A DNA stretch of 64,000 bases from Roseibium sp. MMSF_3544. GTDB taxonomy: Bacteria; Pseudomonadota; Alphaproteobacteria; Rhizobiales; Stappiaceae. A model generated the notes under the pieces. That model did no database searches and had not been told where the DNA came from. It saw only the letters and a program-made list of their open reading frames with translations. Positions 26,196 to 34,283 of this stretch are shown piece by piece. The translations under genes and the position numbers were made by a program. The stretch covers positions 1-64,000 of the forward strand of contig NZ_JASHKA010000007.1 in NCBI RefSeq assembly GCF_030732845.1, given 5' to 3'. Within the stretch, counting starts at the first letter, position 1, and every line of letters begins with the position of its first letter.

Positions 26196-26990
26196 ATGAC
26201 AACTCAGGGAGGAGGGGCTTCCACGCACGATATCGCGGTGTATTGGCAGCCAGGGTGCAGTAGTTGCTTGAGAACAAAGGAGTTTCTTACAAGAAACGGT
26301 GTCGCGTTCGAGTCCAGGAACGTTCTGGCTGATGAGACGGCGTTCGAAGAACTGGCCCGGCTTGGTATTCGCCGCGTGCCGATCGTTGTTCACGGTGACA
26401 AGTGGGCGGATGGGCAGGTTCTGGCAGATGTCGCCGAGCTTTGTGGAATTTCGCTCGGGAGGCGCGAGACCGTTTCTCCTTTAGAGCTGGGAGAACGCAC
26501 CCTCTCGGTGCTGGATGCGACGATCGCAAACACTCGATGCTTGCCGGAGGAAAAACTTCAGGATCTGCTCCCAAATCGGCCGCGCAGTTATGCCGACCTC
26601 GTCTACCACATCGTCAATATTGTTGACGCCTATCTGGAGCACGAAGAGGGTCAGCCATTGGTCTATGAATCGTATTTCCGCACACCAGCTTCCGATTTGA
26701 TGACCACGAGAGCATTGAGTGAATACGGCGAAGATGTGCGCAACCGTTTTGACGGGCTTTTGCAATCCTTTCAACCGGACACCGACTGGGGTGCATCTGC
26801 AAACGTCTATTACGGCACGCAGACCTTGCATGAGTTTCTTGAGCGCACGACATGGCATTCCATGCAGCACGCAAGGCAACTCGTATGGGTCCTTGAAAAC
26901 CTGAGCATTGAACCTGCCGCCAAAATTGACTCCGGCCTCATGGCGAACCTGCCAATGCCGGAGAATGTCTGGGATGACGCCAACGATTGA
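26196..26990 (+). CDS. Glutaredoxin-DinB fusion protein
   Basis: A 264-residue two-domain protein. Residues 10-85 are glutaredoxin-like with the redox motif C21-S-S-C24 (WQPGCSSCLRTKEFL) and the cis-proline in RRVPIVV near 61. Residues 100-260 look like a DinB four-helix bundle; H138, H221 and H225 (VYHIVNIV, WHSMQHARQL) match the metal-binding His triad. DinB-like enzymes include thiol-dependent transferases and isomerases, so the fused glutaredoxin could supply or recycle a thiol cofactor; this is inference. CAGGAGAGC precedes the ATG. Confidence 0.78.
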   Translation: MTTQGGGASTHDIAVYWQPGCSSCLRTKEFLTRNGVAFESRNVLADETAFEELARLGIRRVPIVVHGDKWADGQVLADVAELCGISLGRRETVSPLELGERTLSVLDATIANTRCLPEEKLQDLLPNRPRSYADLVYHIVNIVDAYLEHEEGQPLVYESYFRTPASDLMTTRALSEYGEDVRNRFDGLLQSFQPDTDWGASANVYYGTQTLHEFLERTTWHSMQHARQLVWVLENLSIEPAAKIDSGLMANLPMPENVWDDAND

Positions 26991-27115
26991 GTGACTGCCT
27001 TGCCGGATCTGTAAACGACAGGCTCATCTGCGCGGATTACTGTTTCCAATTCGCTCCCAAGCTATTGTAAGTTGGACTCAAATTAGCGTTGAAACCAGGT
27101 TGGTGAGGTTCGGCA

Positions 27116-27790
27116 ATGGCCGTTGTTTCCAAGAAAATCACTCAGGCCATTCGGGACAAGATCCTGAGTGGAGAGTTTCTTCCTGGAGAACACTTGCGCG
27201 AACAGCCGCTGGCAGAAATGTTCAAGGCTTCCAGAACGCCGGTGCGTGTCGCGTTGACTGCGAACGCGCAGGATGGGTTGTTGGAATATGAGCCCAACAA
27301 GGGTTTTCTGGTCCGGTCCGTTAGTCACGATGATGTCCGGCAAGCCTTTGAGATGCGGTCCCTGGTTGAGGGGGCGGTGTGCCGCCGTGTGGCGGAAAGA
27401 GGCATGTCCTTGGAGGCCGAGCGGGAAGCCAGATACGCATTGGAACTCGTCGACAAGCTGACCGACAAGAATTCCGTGGTGGATTCGGATCTGCGCAGCC
27501 AGTGGCGCACGCATAACCAAAAATTCCATTCGGCCATTCTGTCGAGTTCAGACAACAAGTTCTTCGACAATGCTCTCGAGGACGTCAAAAAAATCCCATC
27601 CGTGTTTCCTCCGGTCATCGGGCACTACACGCTCAATGACTTGAGAACATTCAATGACCAGCACCGGATGATTCTCGAATGCATCTTGAGGCGCAGCGGT
27701 ATGCGCGCCGAGGCGCTCATGAAAGAGCATATTTTTTCAGCCTATTCGACTGTCAGCAAAAATTTCGATGACGGCGTCTTCTTTTCGTAA
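27116..27790 (+). CDS. GntR-family regulator, FCD type
   Basis: A 224-residue protein: N-terminal winged helix (ITQAIRDKILSGEFLPGEHLREQPLAEMFKASRTPVRVAL) and an all-helical FCD sensing domain from residue 75 (DDVRQAFEMRSLVEGAVCRRVAERG). FCD His/Asn ligands (HNQKFHSAIL, QHRMILECI) are visible. It most likely controls the nearby TRAP operon and perhaps the glutaredoxin-DinB gene. Confidence 0.88.
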   Translation: MAVVSKKITQAIRDKILSGEFLPGEHLREQPLAEMFKASRTPVRVALTANAQDGLLEYEPNKGFLVRSVSHDDVRQAFEMRSLVEGAVCRRVAERGMSLEAEREARYALELVDKLTDKNSVVDSDLRSQWRTHNQKFHSAILSSSDNKFFDNALEDVKKIPSVFPPVIGHYTLNDLRTFNDQHRMILECILRRSGMRAEALMKEHIFSAYSTVSKNFDDGVFFS

Positions 27791-28059
27791 GGCGAGCGCC
27801 CGGAATGCGCATCGCAGCACCGGTTCCGATCTTTTGGGAACACGTGCGATGACCGAACTCCCGGTAGAAACTTTCACACGTGTGAACAGGTAAAACCTGC
27901 CTCTTTTCTTAATTGGCGCGGTGATGCCAGTCTCGGCGTGGCAGTTTGCGCAAGAGGCTCTTTTCCGTTGATCAGTTTCGGTCGAAGCCATCTGCTCCTG
28001 AGTACCCGACGGGGTCATTTCCCAGGAAAGTACAGTCCTTGACAAGCTTCAAGAAACTA
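27791..28059. other. Intergenic stretch with an isolated palindrome
   Basis: No gene is supported. A perfect 14 bp palindrome TTCACACGTGTGAA sits at 27873-27886, away from either flanking promoter. Confidence 0.5.
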
Positions 28060-28081
28060 TATAACTAGAAATATAGTTATA
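28039..28081 (+). promoter_or_regulatory. Promoter and ArsR operator of the permease operon
   Basis: TTGACA at 28039-28044 is followed by a TATAAC-like -10. The -10 lies within a perfect inverted repeat TATAACTA-N6-TAGTTATA at 28060-28081. A repressor bound here would block the polymerase. The gene that follows encodes an ArsR protein, so autoregulation is likely. Confidence 0.75.
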
Positions 28082-28096
28082 TTGAATGAGGCGAGA

Positions 28097-28414
28097 ATGG
28101 TACTTGAGGAAGCTGCGCAGGGGTTTGCGGCGCTAGGCTCGGAAGCCCGTTTGCAGGTGGTGTTGACTTTGGTGAAGGCGGGGCAGAAGGGCCTGACGGT
28201 TGGAGACATCCAATCCCGGACCGGCATGGCCGCGTCGACACTTGCGCATCATCTGAAGTTTCTTTCCTCGGCCGGGCTGGTTCATCAGGAAAAGGACGGC
28301 AGGTCCGTCATCAACCGGGCGGCGTTCGATCACCTGGAAGGCCTTGCCGGGTACATTCTCAAGGAATGCTGCGCTGACGAAAACGGCTGCGAGCCGCAGG
28401 CGGGGAAGGGGTAA
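28097..28414 (+). CDS. ArsR-family repressor
   Basis: A 105-residue winged-helix protein: FAALGSEARLQVVLTLVKAGQKGLTVGDIQSRTGMAASTLAHHLKFLSSAGLV. The C-terminus has LKECCADENGC, a vicinal cysteine pair plus a third cysteine as in metalloid-sensing ArsR proteins. I prefer the ATG at 28097, preceded by GAGGCGAGA; a TTG 15 bases upstream is possible. It is followed six bases later by the permease gene. Confidence 0.87.
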   Translation: MVLEEAAQGFAALGSEARLQVVLTLVKAGQKGLTVGDIQSRTGMAASTLAHHLKFLSSAGLVHQEKDGRSVINRAAFDHLEGLAGYILKECCADENGCEPQAGKG

Positions 28415-28419
28415 CTGGA

Positions 28420-29541
28420 ATGTCCGATACGCTGGAACGCATCGAGATCGACCCGGGCTCGGGAACGGCAAGTGGTGGTTCTTCGGGAAGCGCGTGTTGT
28501 GCGGCACCCGAAGCCAAATCCAAATGGTCCTGGAAAAGCTTTCCGGGCAGGAATTACATCCTCTCGACCTGGACAATTGTTATCGGCGGCCCCTTGCTGG
28601 TTCTTCTGCTCGACCAGGTCCAGTTTGTTCCCTTCGTCAGTTTTGCAGTCAAGGCGTTCCTTGGAACGCTGCCGTATATTGCTTTTGCAGTTGCGCTGAT
28701 CGCGTGGCTCAAGGCAGCCGGAGCAGAAGCTTATGTGGGCAAAGCCTTTGAAGGCCGCGAAACGCAGGCGATTTTTCTCGCTGCCCTTTTCGGCGGCCTT
28801 GCCCCTTTTTGTTCCTGCGAAGTCATCCCATTCATTGCCGGGCTGCTGGCCGTCGGCGCGCCGCTTTCGGCAATCATGGCGTTCTGGCTGTCGTCACCAC
28901 TCATTGATCCACCGACACTGCTGATCACCGCAGGTGCGCTTGGATGGCCATTCGCCATCGGCAAGGCGGTCTTTGCCGTCGCGCTCGGTCTTTTCGGAGG
29001 CTTCCTTGTTTCCGTGTTGCTGAAGACCGGTGTGTTTTCCAACCCCGTCAAGATCGGATCTTCGGCAAGCGGCTGCGGGTGCGGCGCTTCCCCCAAGACA
29101 GGCCGTCCGGTCTGGAAATTCTGGGGCGAAGCCGAGCGCACCGACAAGTTTTTCGAAGAACTCAAGGCCAACGCCTTCTTTCTGGTGAAGTGGCTGGCGC
29201 TGGCCTATGTGCTGGAAGCTGCGCTTGTGACTTATGTCCCGGCCAACCTGATTGCCGGTGTGGTCGGCGGTGAAGGCGTCGGATCGATCGCGATTTCCGC
29301 TCTCGTCGGCATGCCTGCTTACCTGAACAGCTATGTCGCACCGCCACTTCTGGCCGGTCTCATGGAACAGGGCATGAGCGCGGGCGCTGCCATGGCCTTC
29401 ATGATTGCCGGTGCCGTCAGCTCCATTCCCGCCATGGCCGCGGTCTGGTCACTGGTGAAGCCGCAGGTCTTTGCGACTTATCTCGGACTTGGTTTCGTGG
29501 GCGCGGTTCTGTCCGGCCTGATCTTCCAGCTCGTTATCTGA
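28420..29541 (+). CDS. ArsP/DUF318-family permease
   Basis: A 373-residue membrane protein with about eight to ten hydrophobic helices. The family motif APFCSCEVIPFIAGLL near residue 128 and the second-half counterpart SALVGMPAYLNSYVAPPLLAGLM are present. Extra cysteines occur in the N-terminal tail (SACCAAPE) and in a cytoplasmic loop (SGCGCGAS). Relatives export trivalent organoarsenicals (ArsP) or metals (SO_0444 type). With an As-type ArsR in front, metalloid efflux is the best guess. Confidence 0.85.
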   Translation: MSDTLERIEIDPGSGTASGGSSGSACCAAPEAKSKWSWKSFPGRNYILSTWTIVIGGPLLVLLLDQVQFVPFVSFAVKAFLGTLPYIAFAVALIAWLKAAGAEAYVGKAFEGRETQAIFLAALFGGLAPFCSCEVIPFIAGLLAVGAPLSAIMAFWLSSPLIDPPTLLITAGALGWPFAIGKAVFAVALGLFGGFLVSVLLKTGVFSNPVKIGSSASGCGCGASPKTGRPVWKFWGEAERTDKFFEELKANAFFLVKWLALAYVLEAALVTYVPANLIAGVVGGEGVGSIAISALVGMPAYLNSYVAPPLLAGLMEQGMSAGAAMAFMIAGAVSSIPAMAAVWSLVKPQVFATYLGLGFVGAVLSGLIFQLVI

Positions 29542-29551
29542 GGACGGACAG

Positions 29552-30400
29552 ATGCAGACTTCAGTTTCGGTAACTGTCGCGCCACATGAAGACGCGTCCC
29601 GGAAATTGCTCGTTCCCGTCGGACTGCCGACCCCCTACCAGATGCCGGTTCATTTCGACGTCTCCGGCGGCAGCTTCAATCTGACGGGCGAAGAGACGAC
29701 AGGCCAGATCGTCGCCGTTGTCGCACCGGAGCCCGGACAGGCCGTCGAAGTCCGCTACACGTTCCGGGAACGCGGACCCGGCTATCCGGACGCCATCTTC
29801 ACACCGCACCGGAACAGATTTACGCAAGCAGCAGAAACTCTTGTTTTCGATGCGATCAACATCTCTGAAGCACAGCCGGACGGGCATGCGGCGATCCAGG
29901 CCCTGGTGAATTCGGCAGCGGAAAAATTCCGCTACGCCCATCCCGAGGCGCGCTTCAACGACGGGTGCGACGAAGTTCCATACCTTGCCTGCGGTCTGAC
30001 CGAGGGGTCCTGCATCGACATAAACACCTACCTGATCGCGTCTCTGAGGGCGGCGGGTTATGAGGCCGGCTACATCACCGGATATTTCTTTCCCGAAGAG
30101 AAGAACGGATGCTGTCAGGACGCCCATTGCTGGGTGGTGACGCGACATCAAGGTGTTGTCCTGGAGTGGGACATTGCCCATCACCTGAAGATGGGCACGC
30201 GTAACGTTTGCTGCGGTCTCAATCCCAAGCCGGGCGACCGCGTCGCGGTCGCGCATTCCATGGGGCTCACCTTTCCCGAACTCGGCATCGTCTGCGAAAA
30301 ACTGATCAGCGAGCCGGCCTGGATTTCTGGCGAGGGCCGTTTCGAGAAGTCGGACGTGACGATCAGGCGCACGATCCAGTCATCCGAGGCTGTAGCCTGA
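29552..30400 (+). CDS. Transglutaminase-like protein
   Basis: A 282-residue protein. A beta-rich N-terminal region is followed by a transglutaminase/papain-like core: C154 (EGSCIDINTYLIASLRAAG), H192 (QDAHCWVV) and D207 (LEWDIAHH) form a plausible triad. Additional cysteines (GCCQ, NVCCG) are notable. It starts 10 bases after the permease, so it belongs to the ArsR operon. A protease or amidase acting on a thiol or metalloid conjugate is conceivable but unproven. Confidence 0.75.
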   Translation: MQTSVSVTVAPHEDASRKLLVPVGLPTPYQMPVHFDVSGGSFNLTGEETTGQIVAVVAPEPGQAVEVRYTFRERGPGYPDAIFTPHRNRFTQAAETLVFDAINISEAQPDGHAAIQALVNSAAEKFRYAHPEARFNDGCDEVPYLACGLTEGSCIDINTYLIASLRAAGYEAGYITGYFFPEEKNGCCQDAHCWVVTRHQGVVLEWDIAHHLKMGTRNVCCGLNPKPGDRVAVAHSMGLTFPELGIVCEKLISEPAWISGEGRFEKSDVTIRRTIQSSEAVA

Positions 30401-30410
30401 AATCCGGCAA

Positions 30411-31100
30411 TCAGCCGCGCTTGCGGCTGAACACCATTTTCTGGTTGCCGAGTTTTTCCTGAGGACCCGTCCAGGCGTAGGCCAGAAGCGCCGGTTCAAG
30501 TTTCGACACCGTGATCCGGTGGGTGTGCTCCGGCGGGTTGAAGATCATCGAGCCGGGCGCATAGACCCCCTGGTGGTTCTCCGAGACGGCGCCGGACAGG
30601 CAGATGTAACTCTCCGAAATGCCGCTGTGGGCATGGGAGGGATAAACACAGCCCGGTGCAAACAGCACAAGGCCGAGAATGACTTCCGTCGTGAGCACGG
30701 GACCATTGGGTCCGCACAGCTCCGCGTAGGCGTAGCTTTTGCTAAGTCCTCTTGGCACTTTTTCGTAGCCGTATTGCCAGGCAAGGTTTCCCTGGACGCT
30801 TTCAATCGCGCGGATAAGCGGTGCCGTTCTTTCGAGCCTGCCTTCGTCCAAAGCACGTTTCAGATGCGCCGTGACCGGTTTTTGGGCAGGCTCGCCGAAG
30901 CGGATGACCGTCTTCGCTCTGCTGACCCGGCTGATCGCCTCACGAACGGTGCGCTGGTGAGCCCGGATCTTGTCGCTCCCGCCCGACGACAAGAACCGGT
31001 ACACCTCGTAGAATTCCCGTAGCAGATATCCCCAGTCCGGGTAATCGGACAGGAATTCCGGTGCCAATTCCTGCTCGTCTGTCTTGCCGTCTTCCAACAC
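30411..31100 (-). CDS. dddL: DMSP lyase, DddL-like cupin
   Basis: A 229-residue protein. DMSP lyases cleave dimethylsulfoniopropionate to dimethyl sulfide and acrylate. The N-terminal helix region (YLLREFYEVYRFLSSGGSDKIRAHQ) and the cupin block near residues 145-200 fit DddL: FAPGCVYPSHAHSGISESY with H156, H158, E163 and Y165, then GSMIFNPPEHTHRI with H192 and H194. These are the metal-site and catalytic residues of the DddL/Q/W/K cupins; the length and N-terminus favour DddL. It is convergent with the transglutaminase-like gene and 150 bases downstream of ridA. Confidence 0.87.
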   Translation of the reverse strand: MLEDGKTDEQELAPEFLSDYPDWGYLLREFYEVYRFLSSGGSDKIRAHQRTVREAISRVSRAKTVIRFGEPAQKPVTAHLKRALDEGRLERTAPLIRAIESVQGNLAWQYGYEKVPRGLSKSYAYAELCGPNGPVLTTEVILGLVLFAPGCVYPSHAHSGISESYICLSGAVSENHQGVYAPGSMIFNPPEHTHRITVSKLEPALLAYAWTGPQEKLGNQKMVFSRKRG

Positions 31101-31251
31101 GTGTGCCTCTTACGCCGTTTCCCGATCTCGTGCTTCCATAACACCCAGGTCCGGGGTTCGGGCAAGCAGGATTTACGCCAAACGACGCGAGTTCTTTGCG
31201 ATGCCGGTTCAGGCGCAACGGAGTGCCGCAACACCGAGGTTTGTTCTGAAC

Positions 31252-31638
31252 CTAAAGCGGCTTGTAGGCGACCACGTCAATTTCGACCTTGGCATCGACC
31301 ATCAGCTGGGAGCGGACGGTTGAGCGCGCAGGCGCACCATCGGGAAAGTAGCCCGCGTAAATCCGGTTGAAGGTCCAGAAGTCCCTTGTGTCATCAAGCC
31401 AGACATTGACCTTTGCCACATCGTCCAATGTGCACCCGGCTTTCTTCAAAACTGCGACGACATTGTCCATTGTGCGTTTGGTCTGGGCTTCGATCCCGCC
31501 AGGTTCGATCTCGCCTTTTTCGTTCATTGCCACCTGACCGGAAATGAATACGAAATCGCCTGCGCGCACGGCCGGTGAAAAGGGCAGGTTCTGTCCACCC
31601 GCTCCGGTGCGTTCAACACCGATACGTTCGATTGGCAT
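31252..31638 (-). CDS. RidA-family protein (reactive imine/enamine deaminase)
   Basis: A 128-residue RidA/YjgF protein: PFSPAVRAGDFVFISGQVAMNEKGEI, AQTKRTMDNVVAVLKKAGCTLDDVAKVNVWLDD, and APARSTVRSQLMVDAKVEIDVVAY with the substrate-binding Arg and the terminal Glu. RidA proteins hydrolyse 2-aminoacrylate-type products of PLP enzymes. It directly follows a PLP-dependent amino-acid enzyme, which fits a clean-up role. Confidence 0.92.
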   Translation of the reverse strand: MPIERIGVERTGAGGQNLPFSPAVRAGDFVFISGQVAMNEKGEIEPGGIEAQTKRTMDNVVAVLKKAGCTLDDVAKVNVWLDDTRDFWTFNRIYAGYFPDGAPARSTVRSQLMVDAKVEIDVVAYKPL

Positions 31639-31689
31639 AAGTGTCTCCTGACTTGCTTTTGCTGAAGATTGAGCCTTCTGTCGGTCCGC

Positions 31690-32748
31690 TCACCAGACCT
31701 GGCCGCGCGCGGCGACCGGTAAGGGGCCGAGGACATCGGTGCCGCGAATGCTTTCGACATGCTCCAGCATGTTGGCAACGACACAGGCATGATTGGGAAC
31801 GATCCGCAGTCTTTCACCCACCGCAAGGTTGATCGGCCCGGATGAGACGACGCGACCGTGTTCCTCGCTGAGCTGGTCTATCGAAAGATCCTCGCGGCCC
31901 AGTACATGTCCGTGCCCCTGAAGGCCGAACAGATCGGTTGTCAGTACCTTCGACCCGGCATCCACGATCGCATGAGTTTCGGAGGGAACCGACACGACGG
32001 TTGCCAGCACCGTCAGTGCGCAATCCTGCCAGCTGCAATTGCCCCGGGTCACAAGCGAGCGGTCATTGTAAACGTAAGTGCCGATCCGATGTTCCGTGAC
32101 CGGGGCTGCGAGATGGGCTTGCCACATATCCTGCGATCCGCCGGAAGACACACGGGGAACCTTGATCCCGTCTTTTTCGATCAGGTCTTTTGCCCGGCTC
32201 AGCCAGTCGGCTGCTTCGGTGAAACCGCCGAACGCGGGAAAGGTCATCAAGCCGGCAAAGCTCAATCCGGGCAACTCCGTGATCCGGCGCGCCAGTCTTG
32301 CCGCATCCTCCGGTGTCGCGACACCACAGCGATCAGCCCCGGTGTTGCATTCCACGAGCACTGAAAGTGGATCGGACGCATCTGCGAAGGCCTGGCTCAA
32401 GCCCTCTGCAACAACATCGCTGTCGGCGACGACCGACAGACTGACTTTCTCGGCGAGCGCGCGCAGACGTTTTGTCTTTCTCTCGCCGACGATGTTGTAG
32501 GTGATCAGAACGTCCTCGATGCCGCCTTCGGCGACCATCGCTTCAGCTTCGCTGACCTTCTGGCAGGTGATCCCGACGGCGCCTTGCGCAAGTTGGTATT
32601 TGGCCAGCGAGGGCAGCTTATGGGTCTTGATATGGGGGCGCAGTTTCAGTCCGTGGGTGTCGCAATACGCCTGGTATTTGCGGATATTGGCCTCGGCAAC
32701 ATCGAGGTCGACAAGGACGGCGGGCGTGTCGAGGGTCTCGAAGATCAT
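31690..32748 (-). CDS. D-threonine aldolase / D-serine dehydratase-like PLP enzyme
   Basis: A 352-residue fold type III PLP enzyme. The PLP lysine is in LRPHIKTHK near residue 41. TFPAFGG, SSGGSQDMW and GTYVYNDRS form the phosphate-binding side. The C-terminal NHACVVANML carries the His-x-Cys metal ligands of the DSD1/D-threonine aldolase group. It likely cleaves or dehydrates a D-configured beta-hydroxy amino acid. It overlaps the M81 gene by four bases. Confidence 0.87.
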   Translation of the reverse strand: MIFETLDTPAVLVDLDVAEANIRKYQAYCDTHGLKLRPHIKTHKLPSLAKYQLAQGAVGITCQKVSEAEAMVAEGGIEDVLITYNIVGERKTKRLRALAEKVSLSVVADSDVVAEGLSQAFADASDPLSVLVECNTGADRCGVATPEDAARLARRITELPGLSFAGLMTFPAFGGFTEAADWLSRAKDLIEKDGIKVPRVSSGGSQDMWQAHLAAPVTEHRIGTYVYNDRSLVTRGNCSWQDCALTVLATVVSVPSETHAIVDAGSKVLTTDLFGLQGHGHVLGREDLSIDQLSEEHGRVVSSGPINLAVGERLRIVPNHACVVANMLEHVESIRGTDVLGPLPVAARGQVW

Positions 32749-34211
32749 GCAAATTCCTCTTGATGGGGATTGTCTACCATTGGCCAGAGCGCACGCTTCA
32801 GACGCGTATAGGCAGTCCGGCGCGGATCGTTAGGATAGGGCCCATCAACGGCGGCATAAAGGATTTCTCCCGCAAGAGGTGCAAATGCTCCGTGAAAATG
32901 ATTTGTCGACTTGACGATCAGGATGCGTTTTGCGCCGATATCAATGCCGAGATTAGTGAAGAGGTCCGGCGAGAAAGCCTGGGACCGGTTGGAATTCAGC
33001 ACGATATCGAGATCTCCGATCCGAATGGCAGCGCTGTTTCCAAGTGGTACGACCGATGCGCCGAAGCGCTGGACGGCGTTTTCGACAAGCGCGGTGACCT
33101 TGACCCTGGCATCGATGGGTTGACCGGCATGTGCCGAGGTTTTGCCGCCGAAGCGAAGATCGAGTTCGGCACCTTCCCCGGCTGCGAAACACAGGCGGAC
33201 CGCCATCGGGTCCCAGATCGTTCCAAGGGCAACCCCTTTCAGGTTCTGGTCCAGAACATGCTGCAGCAAAATGGTGGAGTCGCCGGCAACACCGCCACCG
33301 GGATTGTCCCAGACATCGGCGATGACAACCGGTGGTGCGTTGCTTTCATCGGCCCGTTGCAGTGCATCGAGTGGTGCCAGGAAGTCCGGTGCGGCACGAC
33401 CGCGAAATCCGAAAAGCTCCATGCCGAGCTCGCGGGCGAGCGCATCGCCTTTTGGCCGGTCTCCATCGGTTGTGACAATGACCTTGGCGCCAAGATCGGG
33501 TGAATCGCCTGCCATGAAACCGTGAATGATGGAGGCCGACAGGATTTGGCCGGACCGTTCCAACTGCCGCAGCCTGTCGATGAAGCCGCGCATCGGCTGT
33601 GTGCTGGTTGGAAGCACGTCGATCATGCGCACGTCAAAGACACTGGTTTCCGGTCTGATCTCTCCGCGCACGGCGCGAAGTGTCAGGTCGACACATGTTT
33701 CGCCGGCCTCAACGAAATCCGTATGCGGGAACTCCTTGAAAACGGTAATGACGTCGGCATTTCTGACGCGTTTTTCACTCAAGTGGCTGTGCGGGTCGAA
33801 GCTGGCTCCAATGCGGCACTGGGGCCCGACAATCTGTCTGGCTGCCTCCAGGAGTTCGCCTTCACAGTCGACAGAGCCGTCGGCGATCATGGCGCCGTGC
33901 AGCCCGAAGATGGCCGCATCAAGGGGGAGGGCGGCTTTGAGCTGATCAAGGACTTCGTTTTTCAGGCGCTGCCAGGTGCCCGCGCTGACAAGGCCCCCGG
34001 GTTCGGCCCAGGTTGCGGTGCCCTCTACCAATTCGATTTCGCCGCTTGCTGCGCGATTCCGCAGAGCCGGAAAAATGGCGCTGCACAGGGTCGGTGTTTC
34101 CGGATGTCGTCCGGGAGGGGCATAAAAGCTCTGTTGGAAATCCGAGAAGTCAGTTCGCAAGGGAGAAAACGTATTGGTTTCGGTTGCGACAGACGCACAA
34201 AAAACGCGCAT
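32745..34211 (-). CDS. M81 family metallopeptidase (microcystinase C-like)
   Basis: A 488-residue protein of the MlrC/M81 family. SVATETNTFSP at the N-terminus, LHGAMIADGSVDCEGELL, SFDPHSHLSEKR and DVWDNPGGGVAGDST hold the predicted zinc ligands. MlrC cleaves small peptides in microcystin breakdown; most relatives are in amino-acid or peptide uptake operons such as this one. It probably hydrolyses a small amide or peptide imported by the TRAP system. Confidence 0.87.
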   Translation of the reverse strand: MRVFCASVATETNTFSPLRTDFSDFQQSFYAPPGRHPETPTLCSAIFPALRNRAASGEIELVEGTATWAEPGGLVSAGTWQRLKNEVLDQLKAALPLDAAIFGLHGAMIADGSVDCEGELLEAARQIVGPQCRIGASFDPHSHLSEKRVRNADVITVFKEFPHTDFVEAGETCVDLTLRAVRGEIRPETSVFDVRMIDVLPTSTQPMRGFIDRLRQLERSGQILSASIIHGFMAGDSPDLGAKVIVTTDGDRPKGDALARELGMELFGFRGRAAPDFLAPLDALQRADESNAPPVVIADVWDNPGGGVAGDSTILLQHVLDQNLKGVALGTIWDPMAVRLCFAAGEGAELDLRFGGKTSAHAGQPIDARVKVTALVENAVQRFGASVVPLGNSAAIRIGDLDIVLNSNRSQAFSPDLFTNLGIDIGAKRILIVKSTNHFHGAFAPLAGEILYAAVDGPYPNDPRRTAYTRLKRALWPMVDNPHQEEFA

Positions 34212-34283
34212 GAAAACCCCAGGTCAGTAGGAAAAGTCGGCGAGGGGAGCCGGAGCACCCCCCGCCTGGGAGGACCGCTGAAA

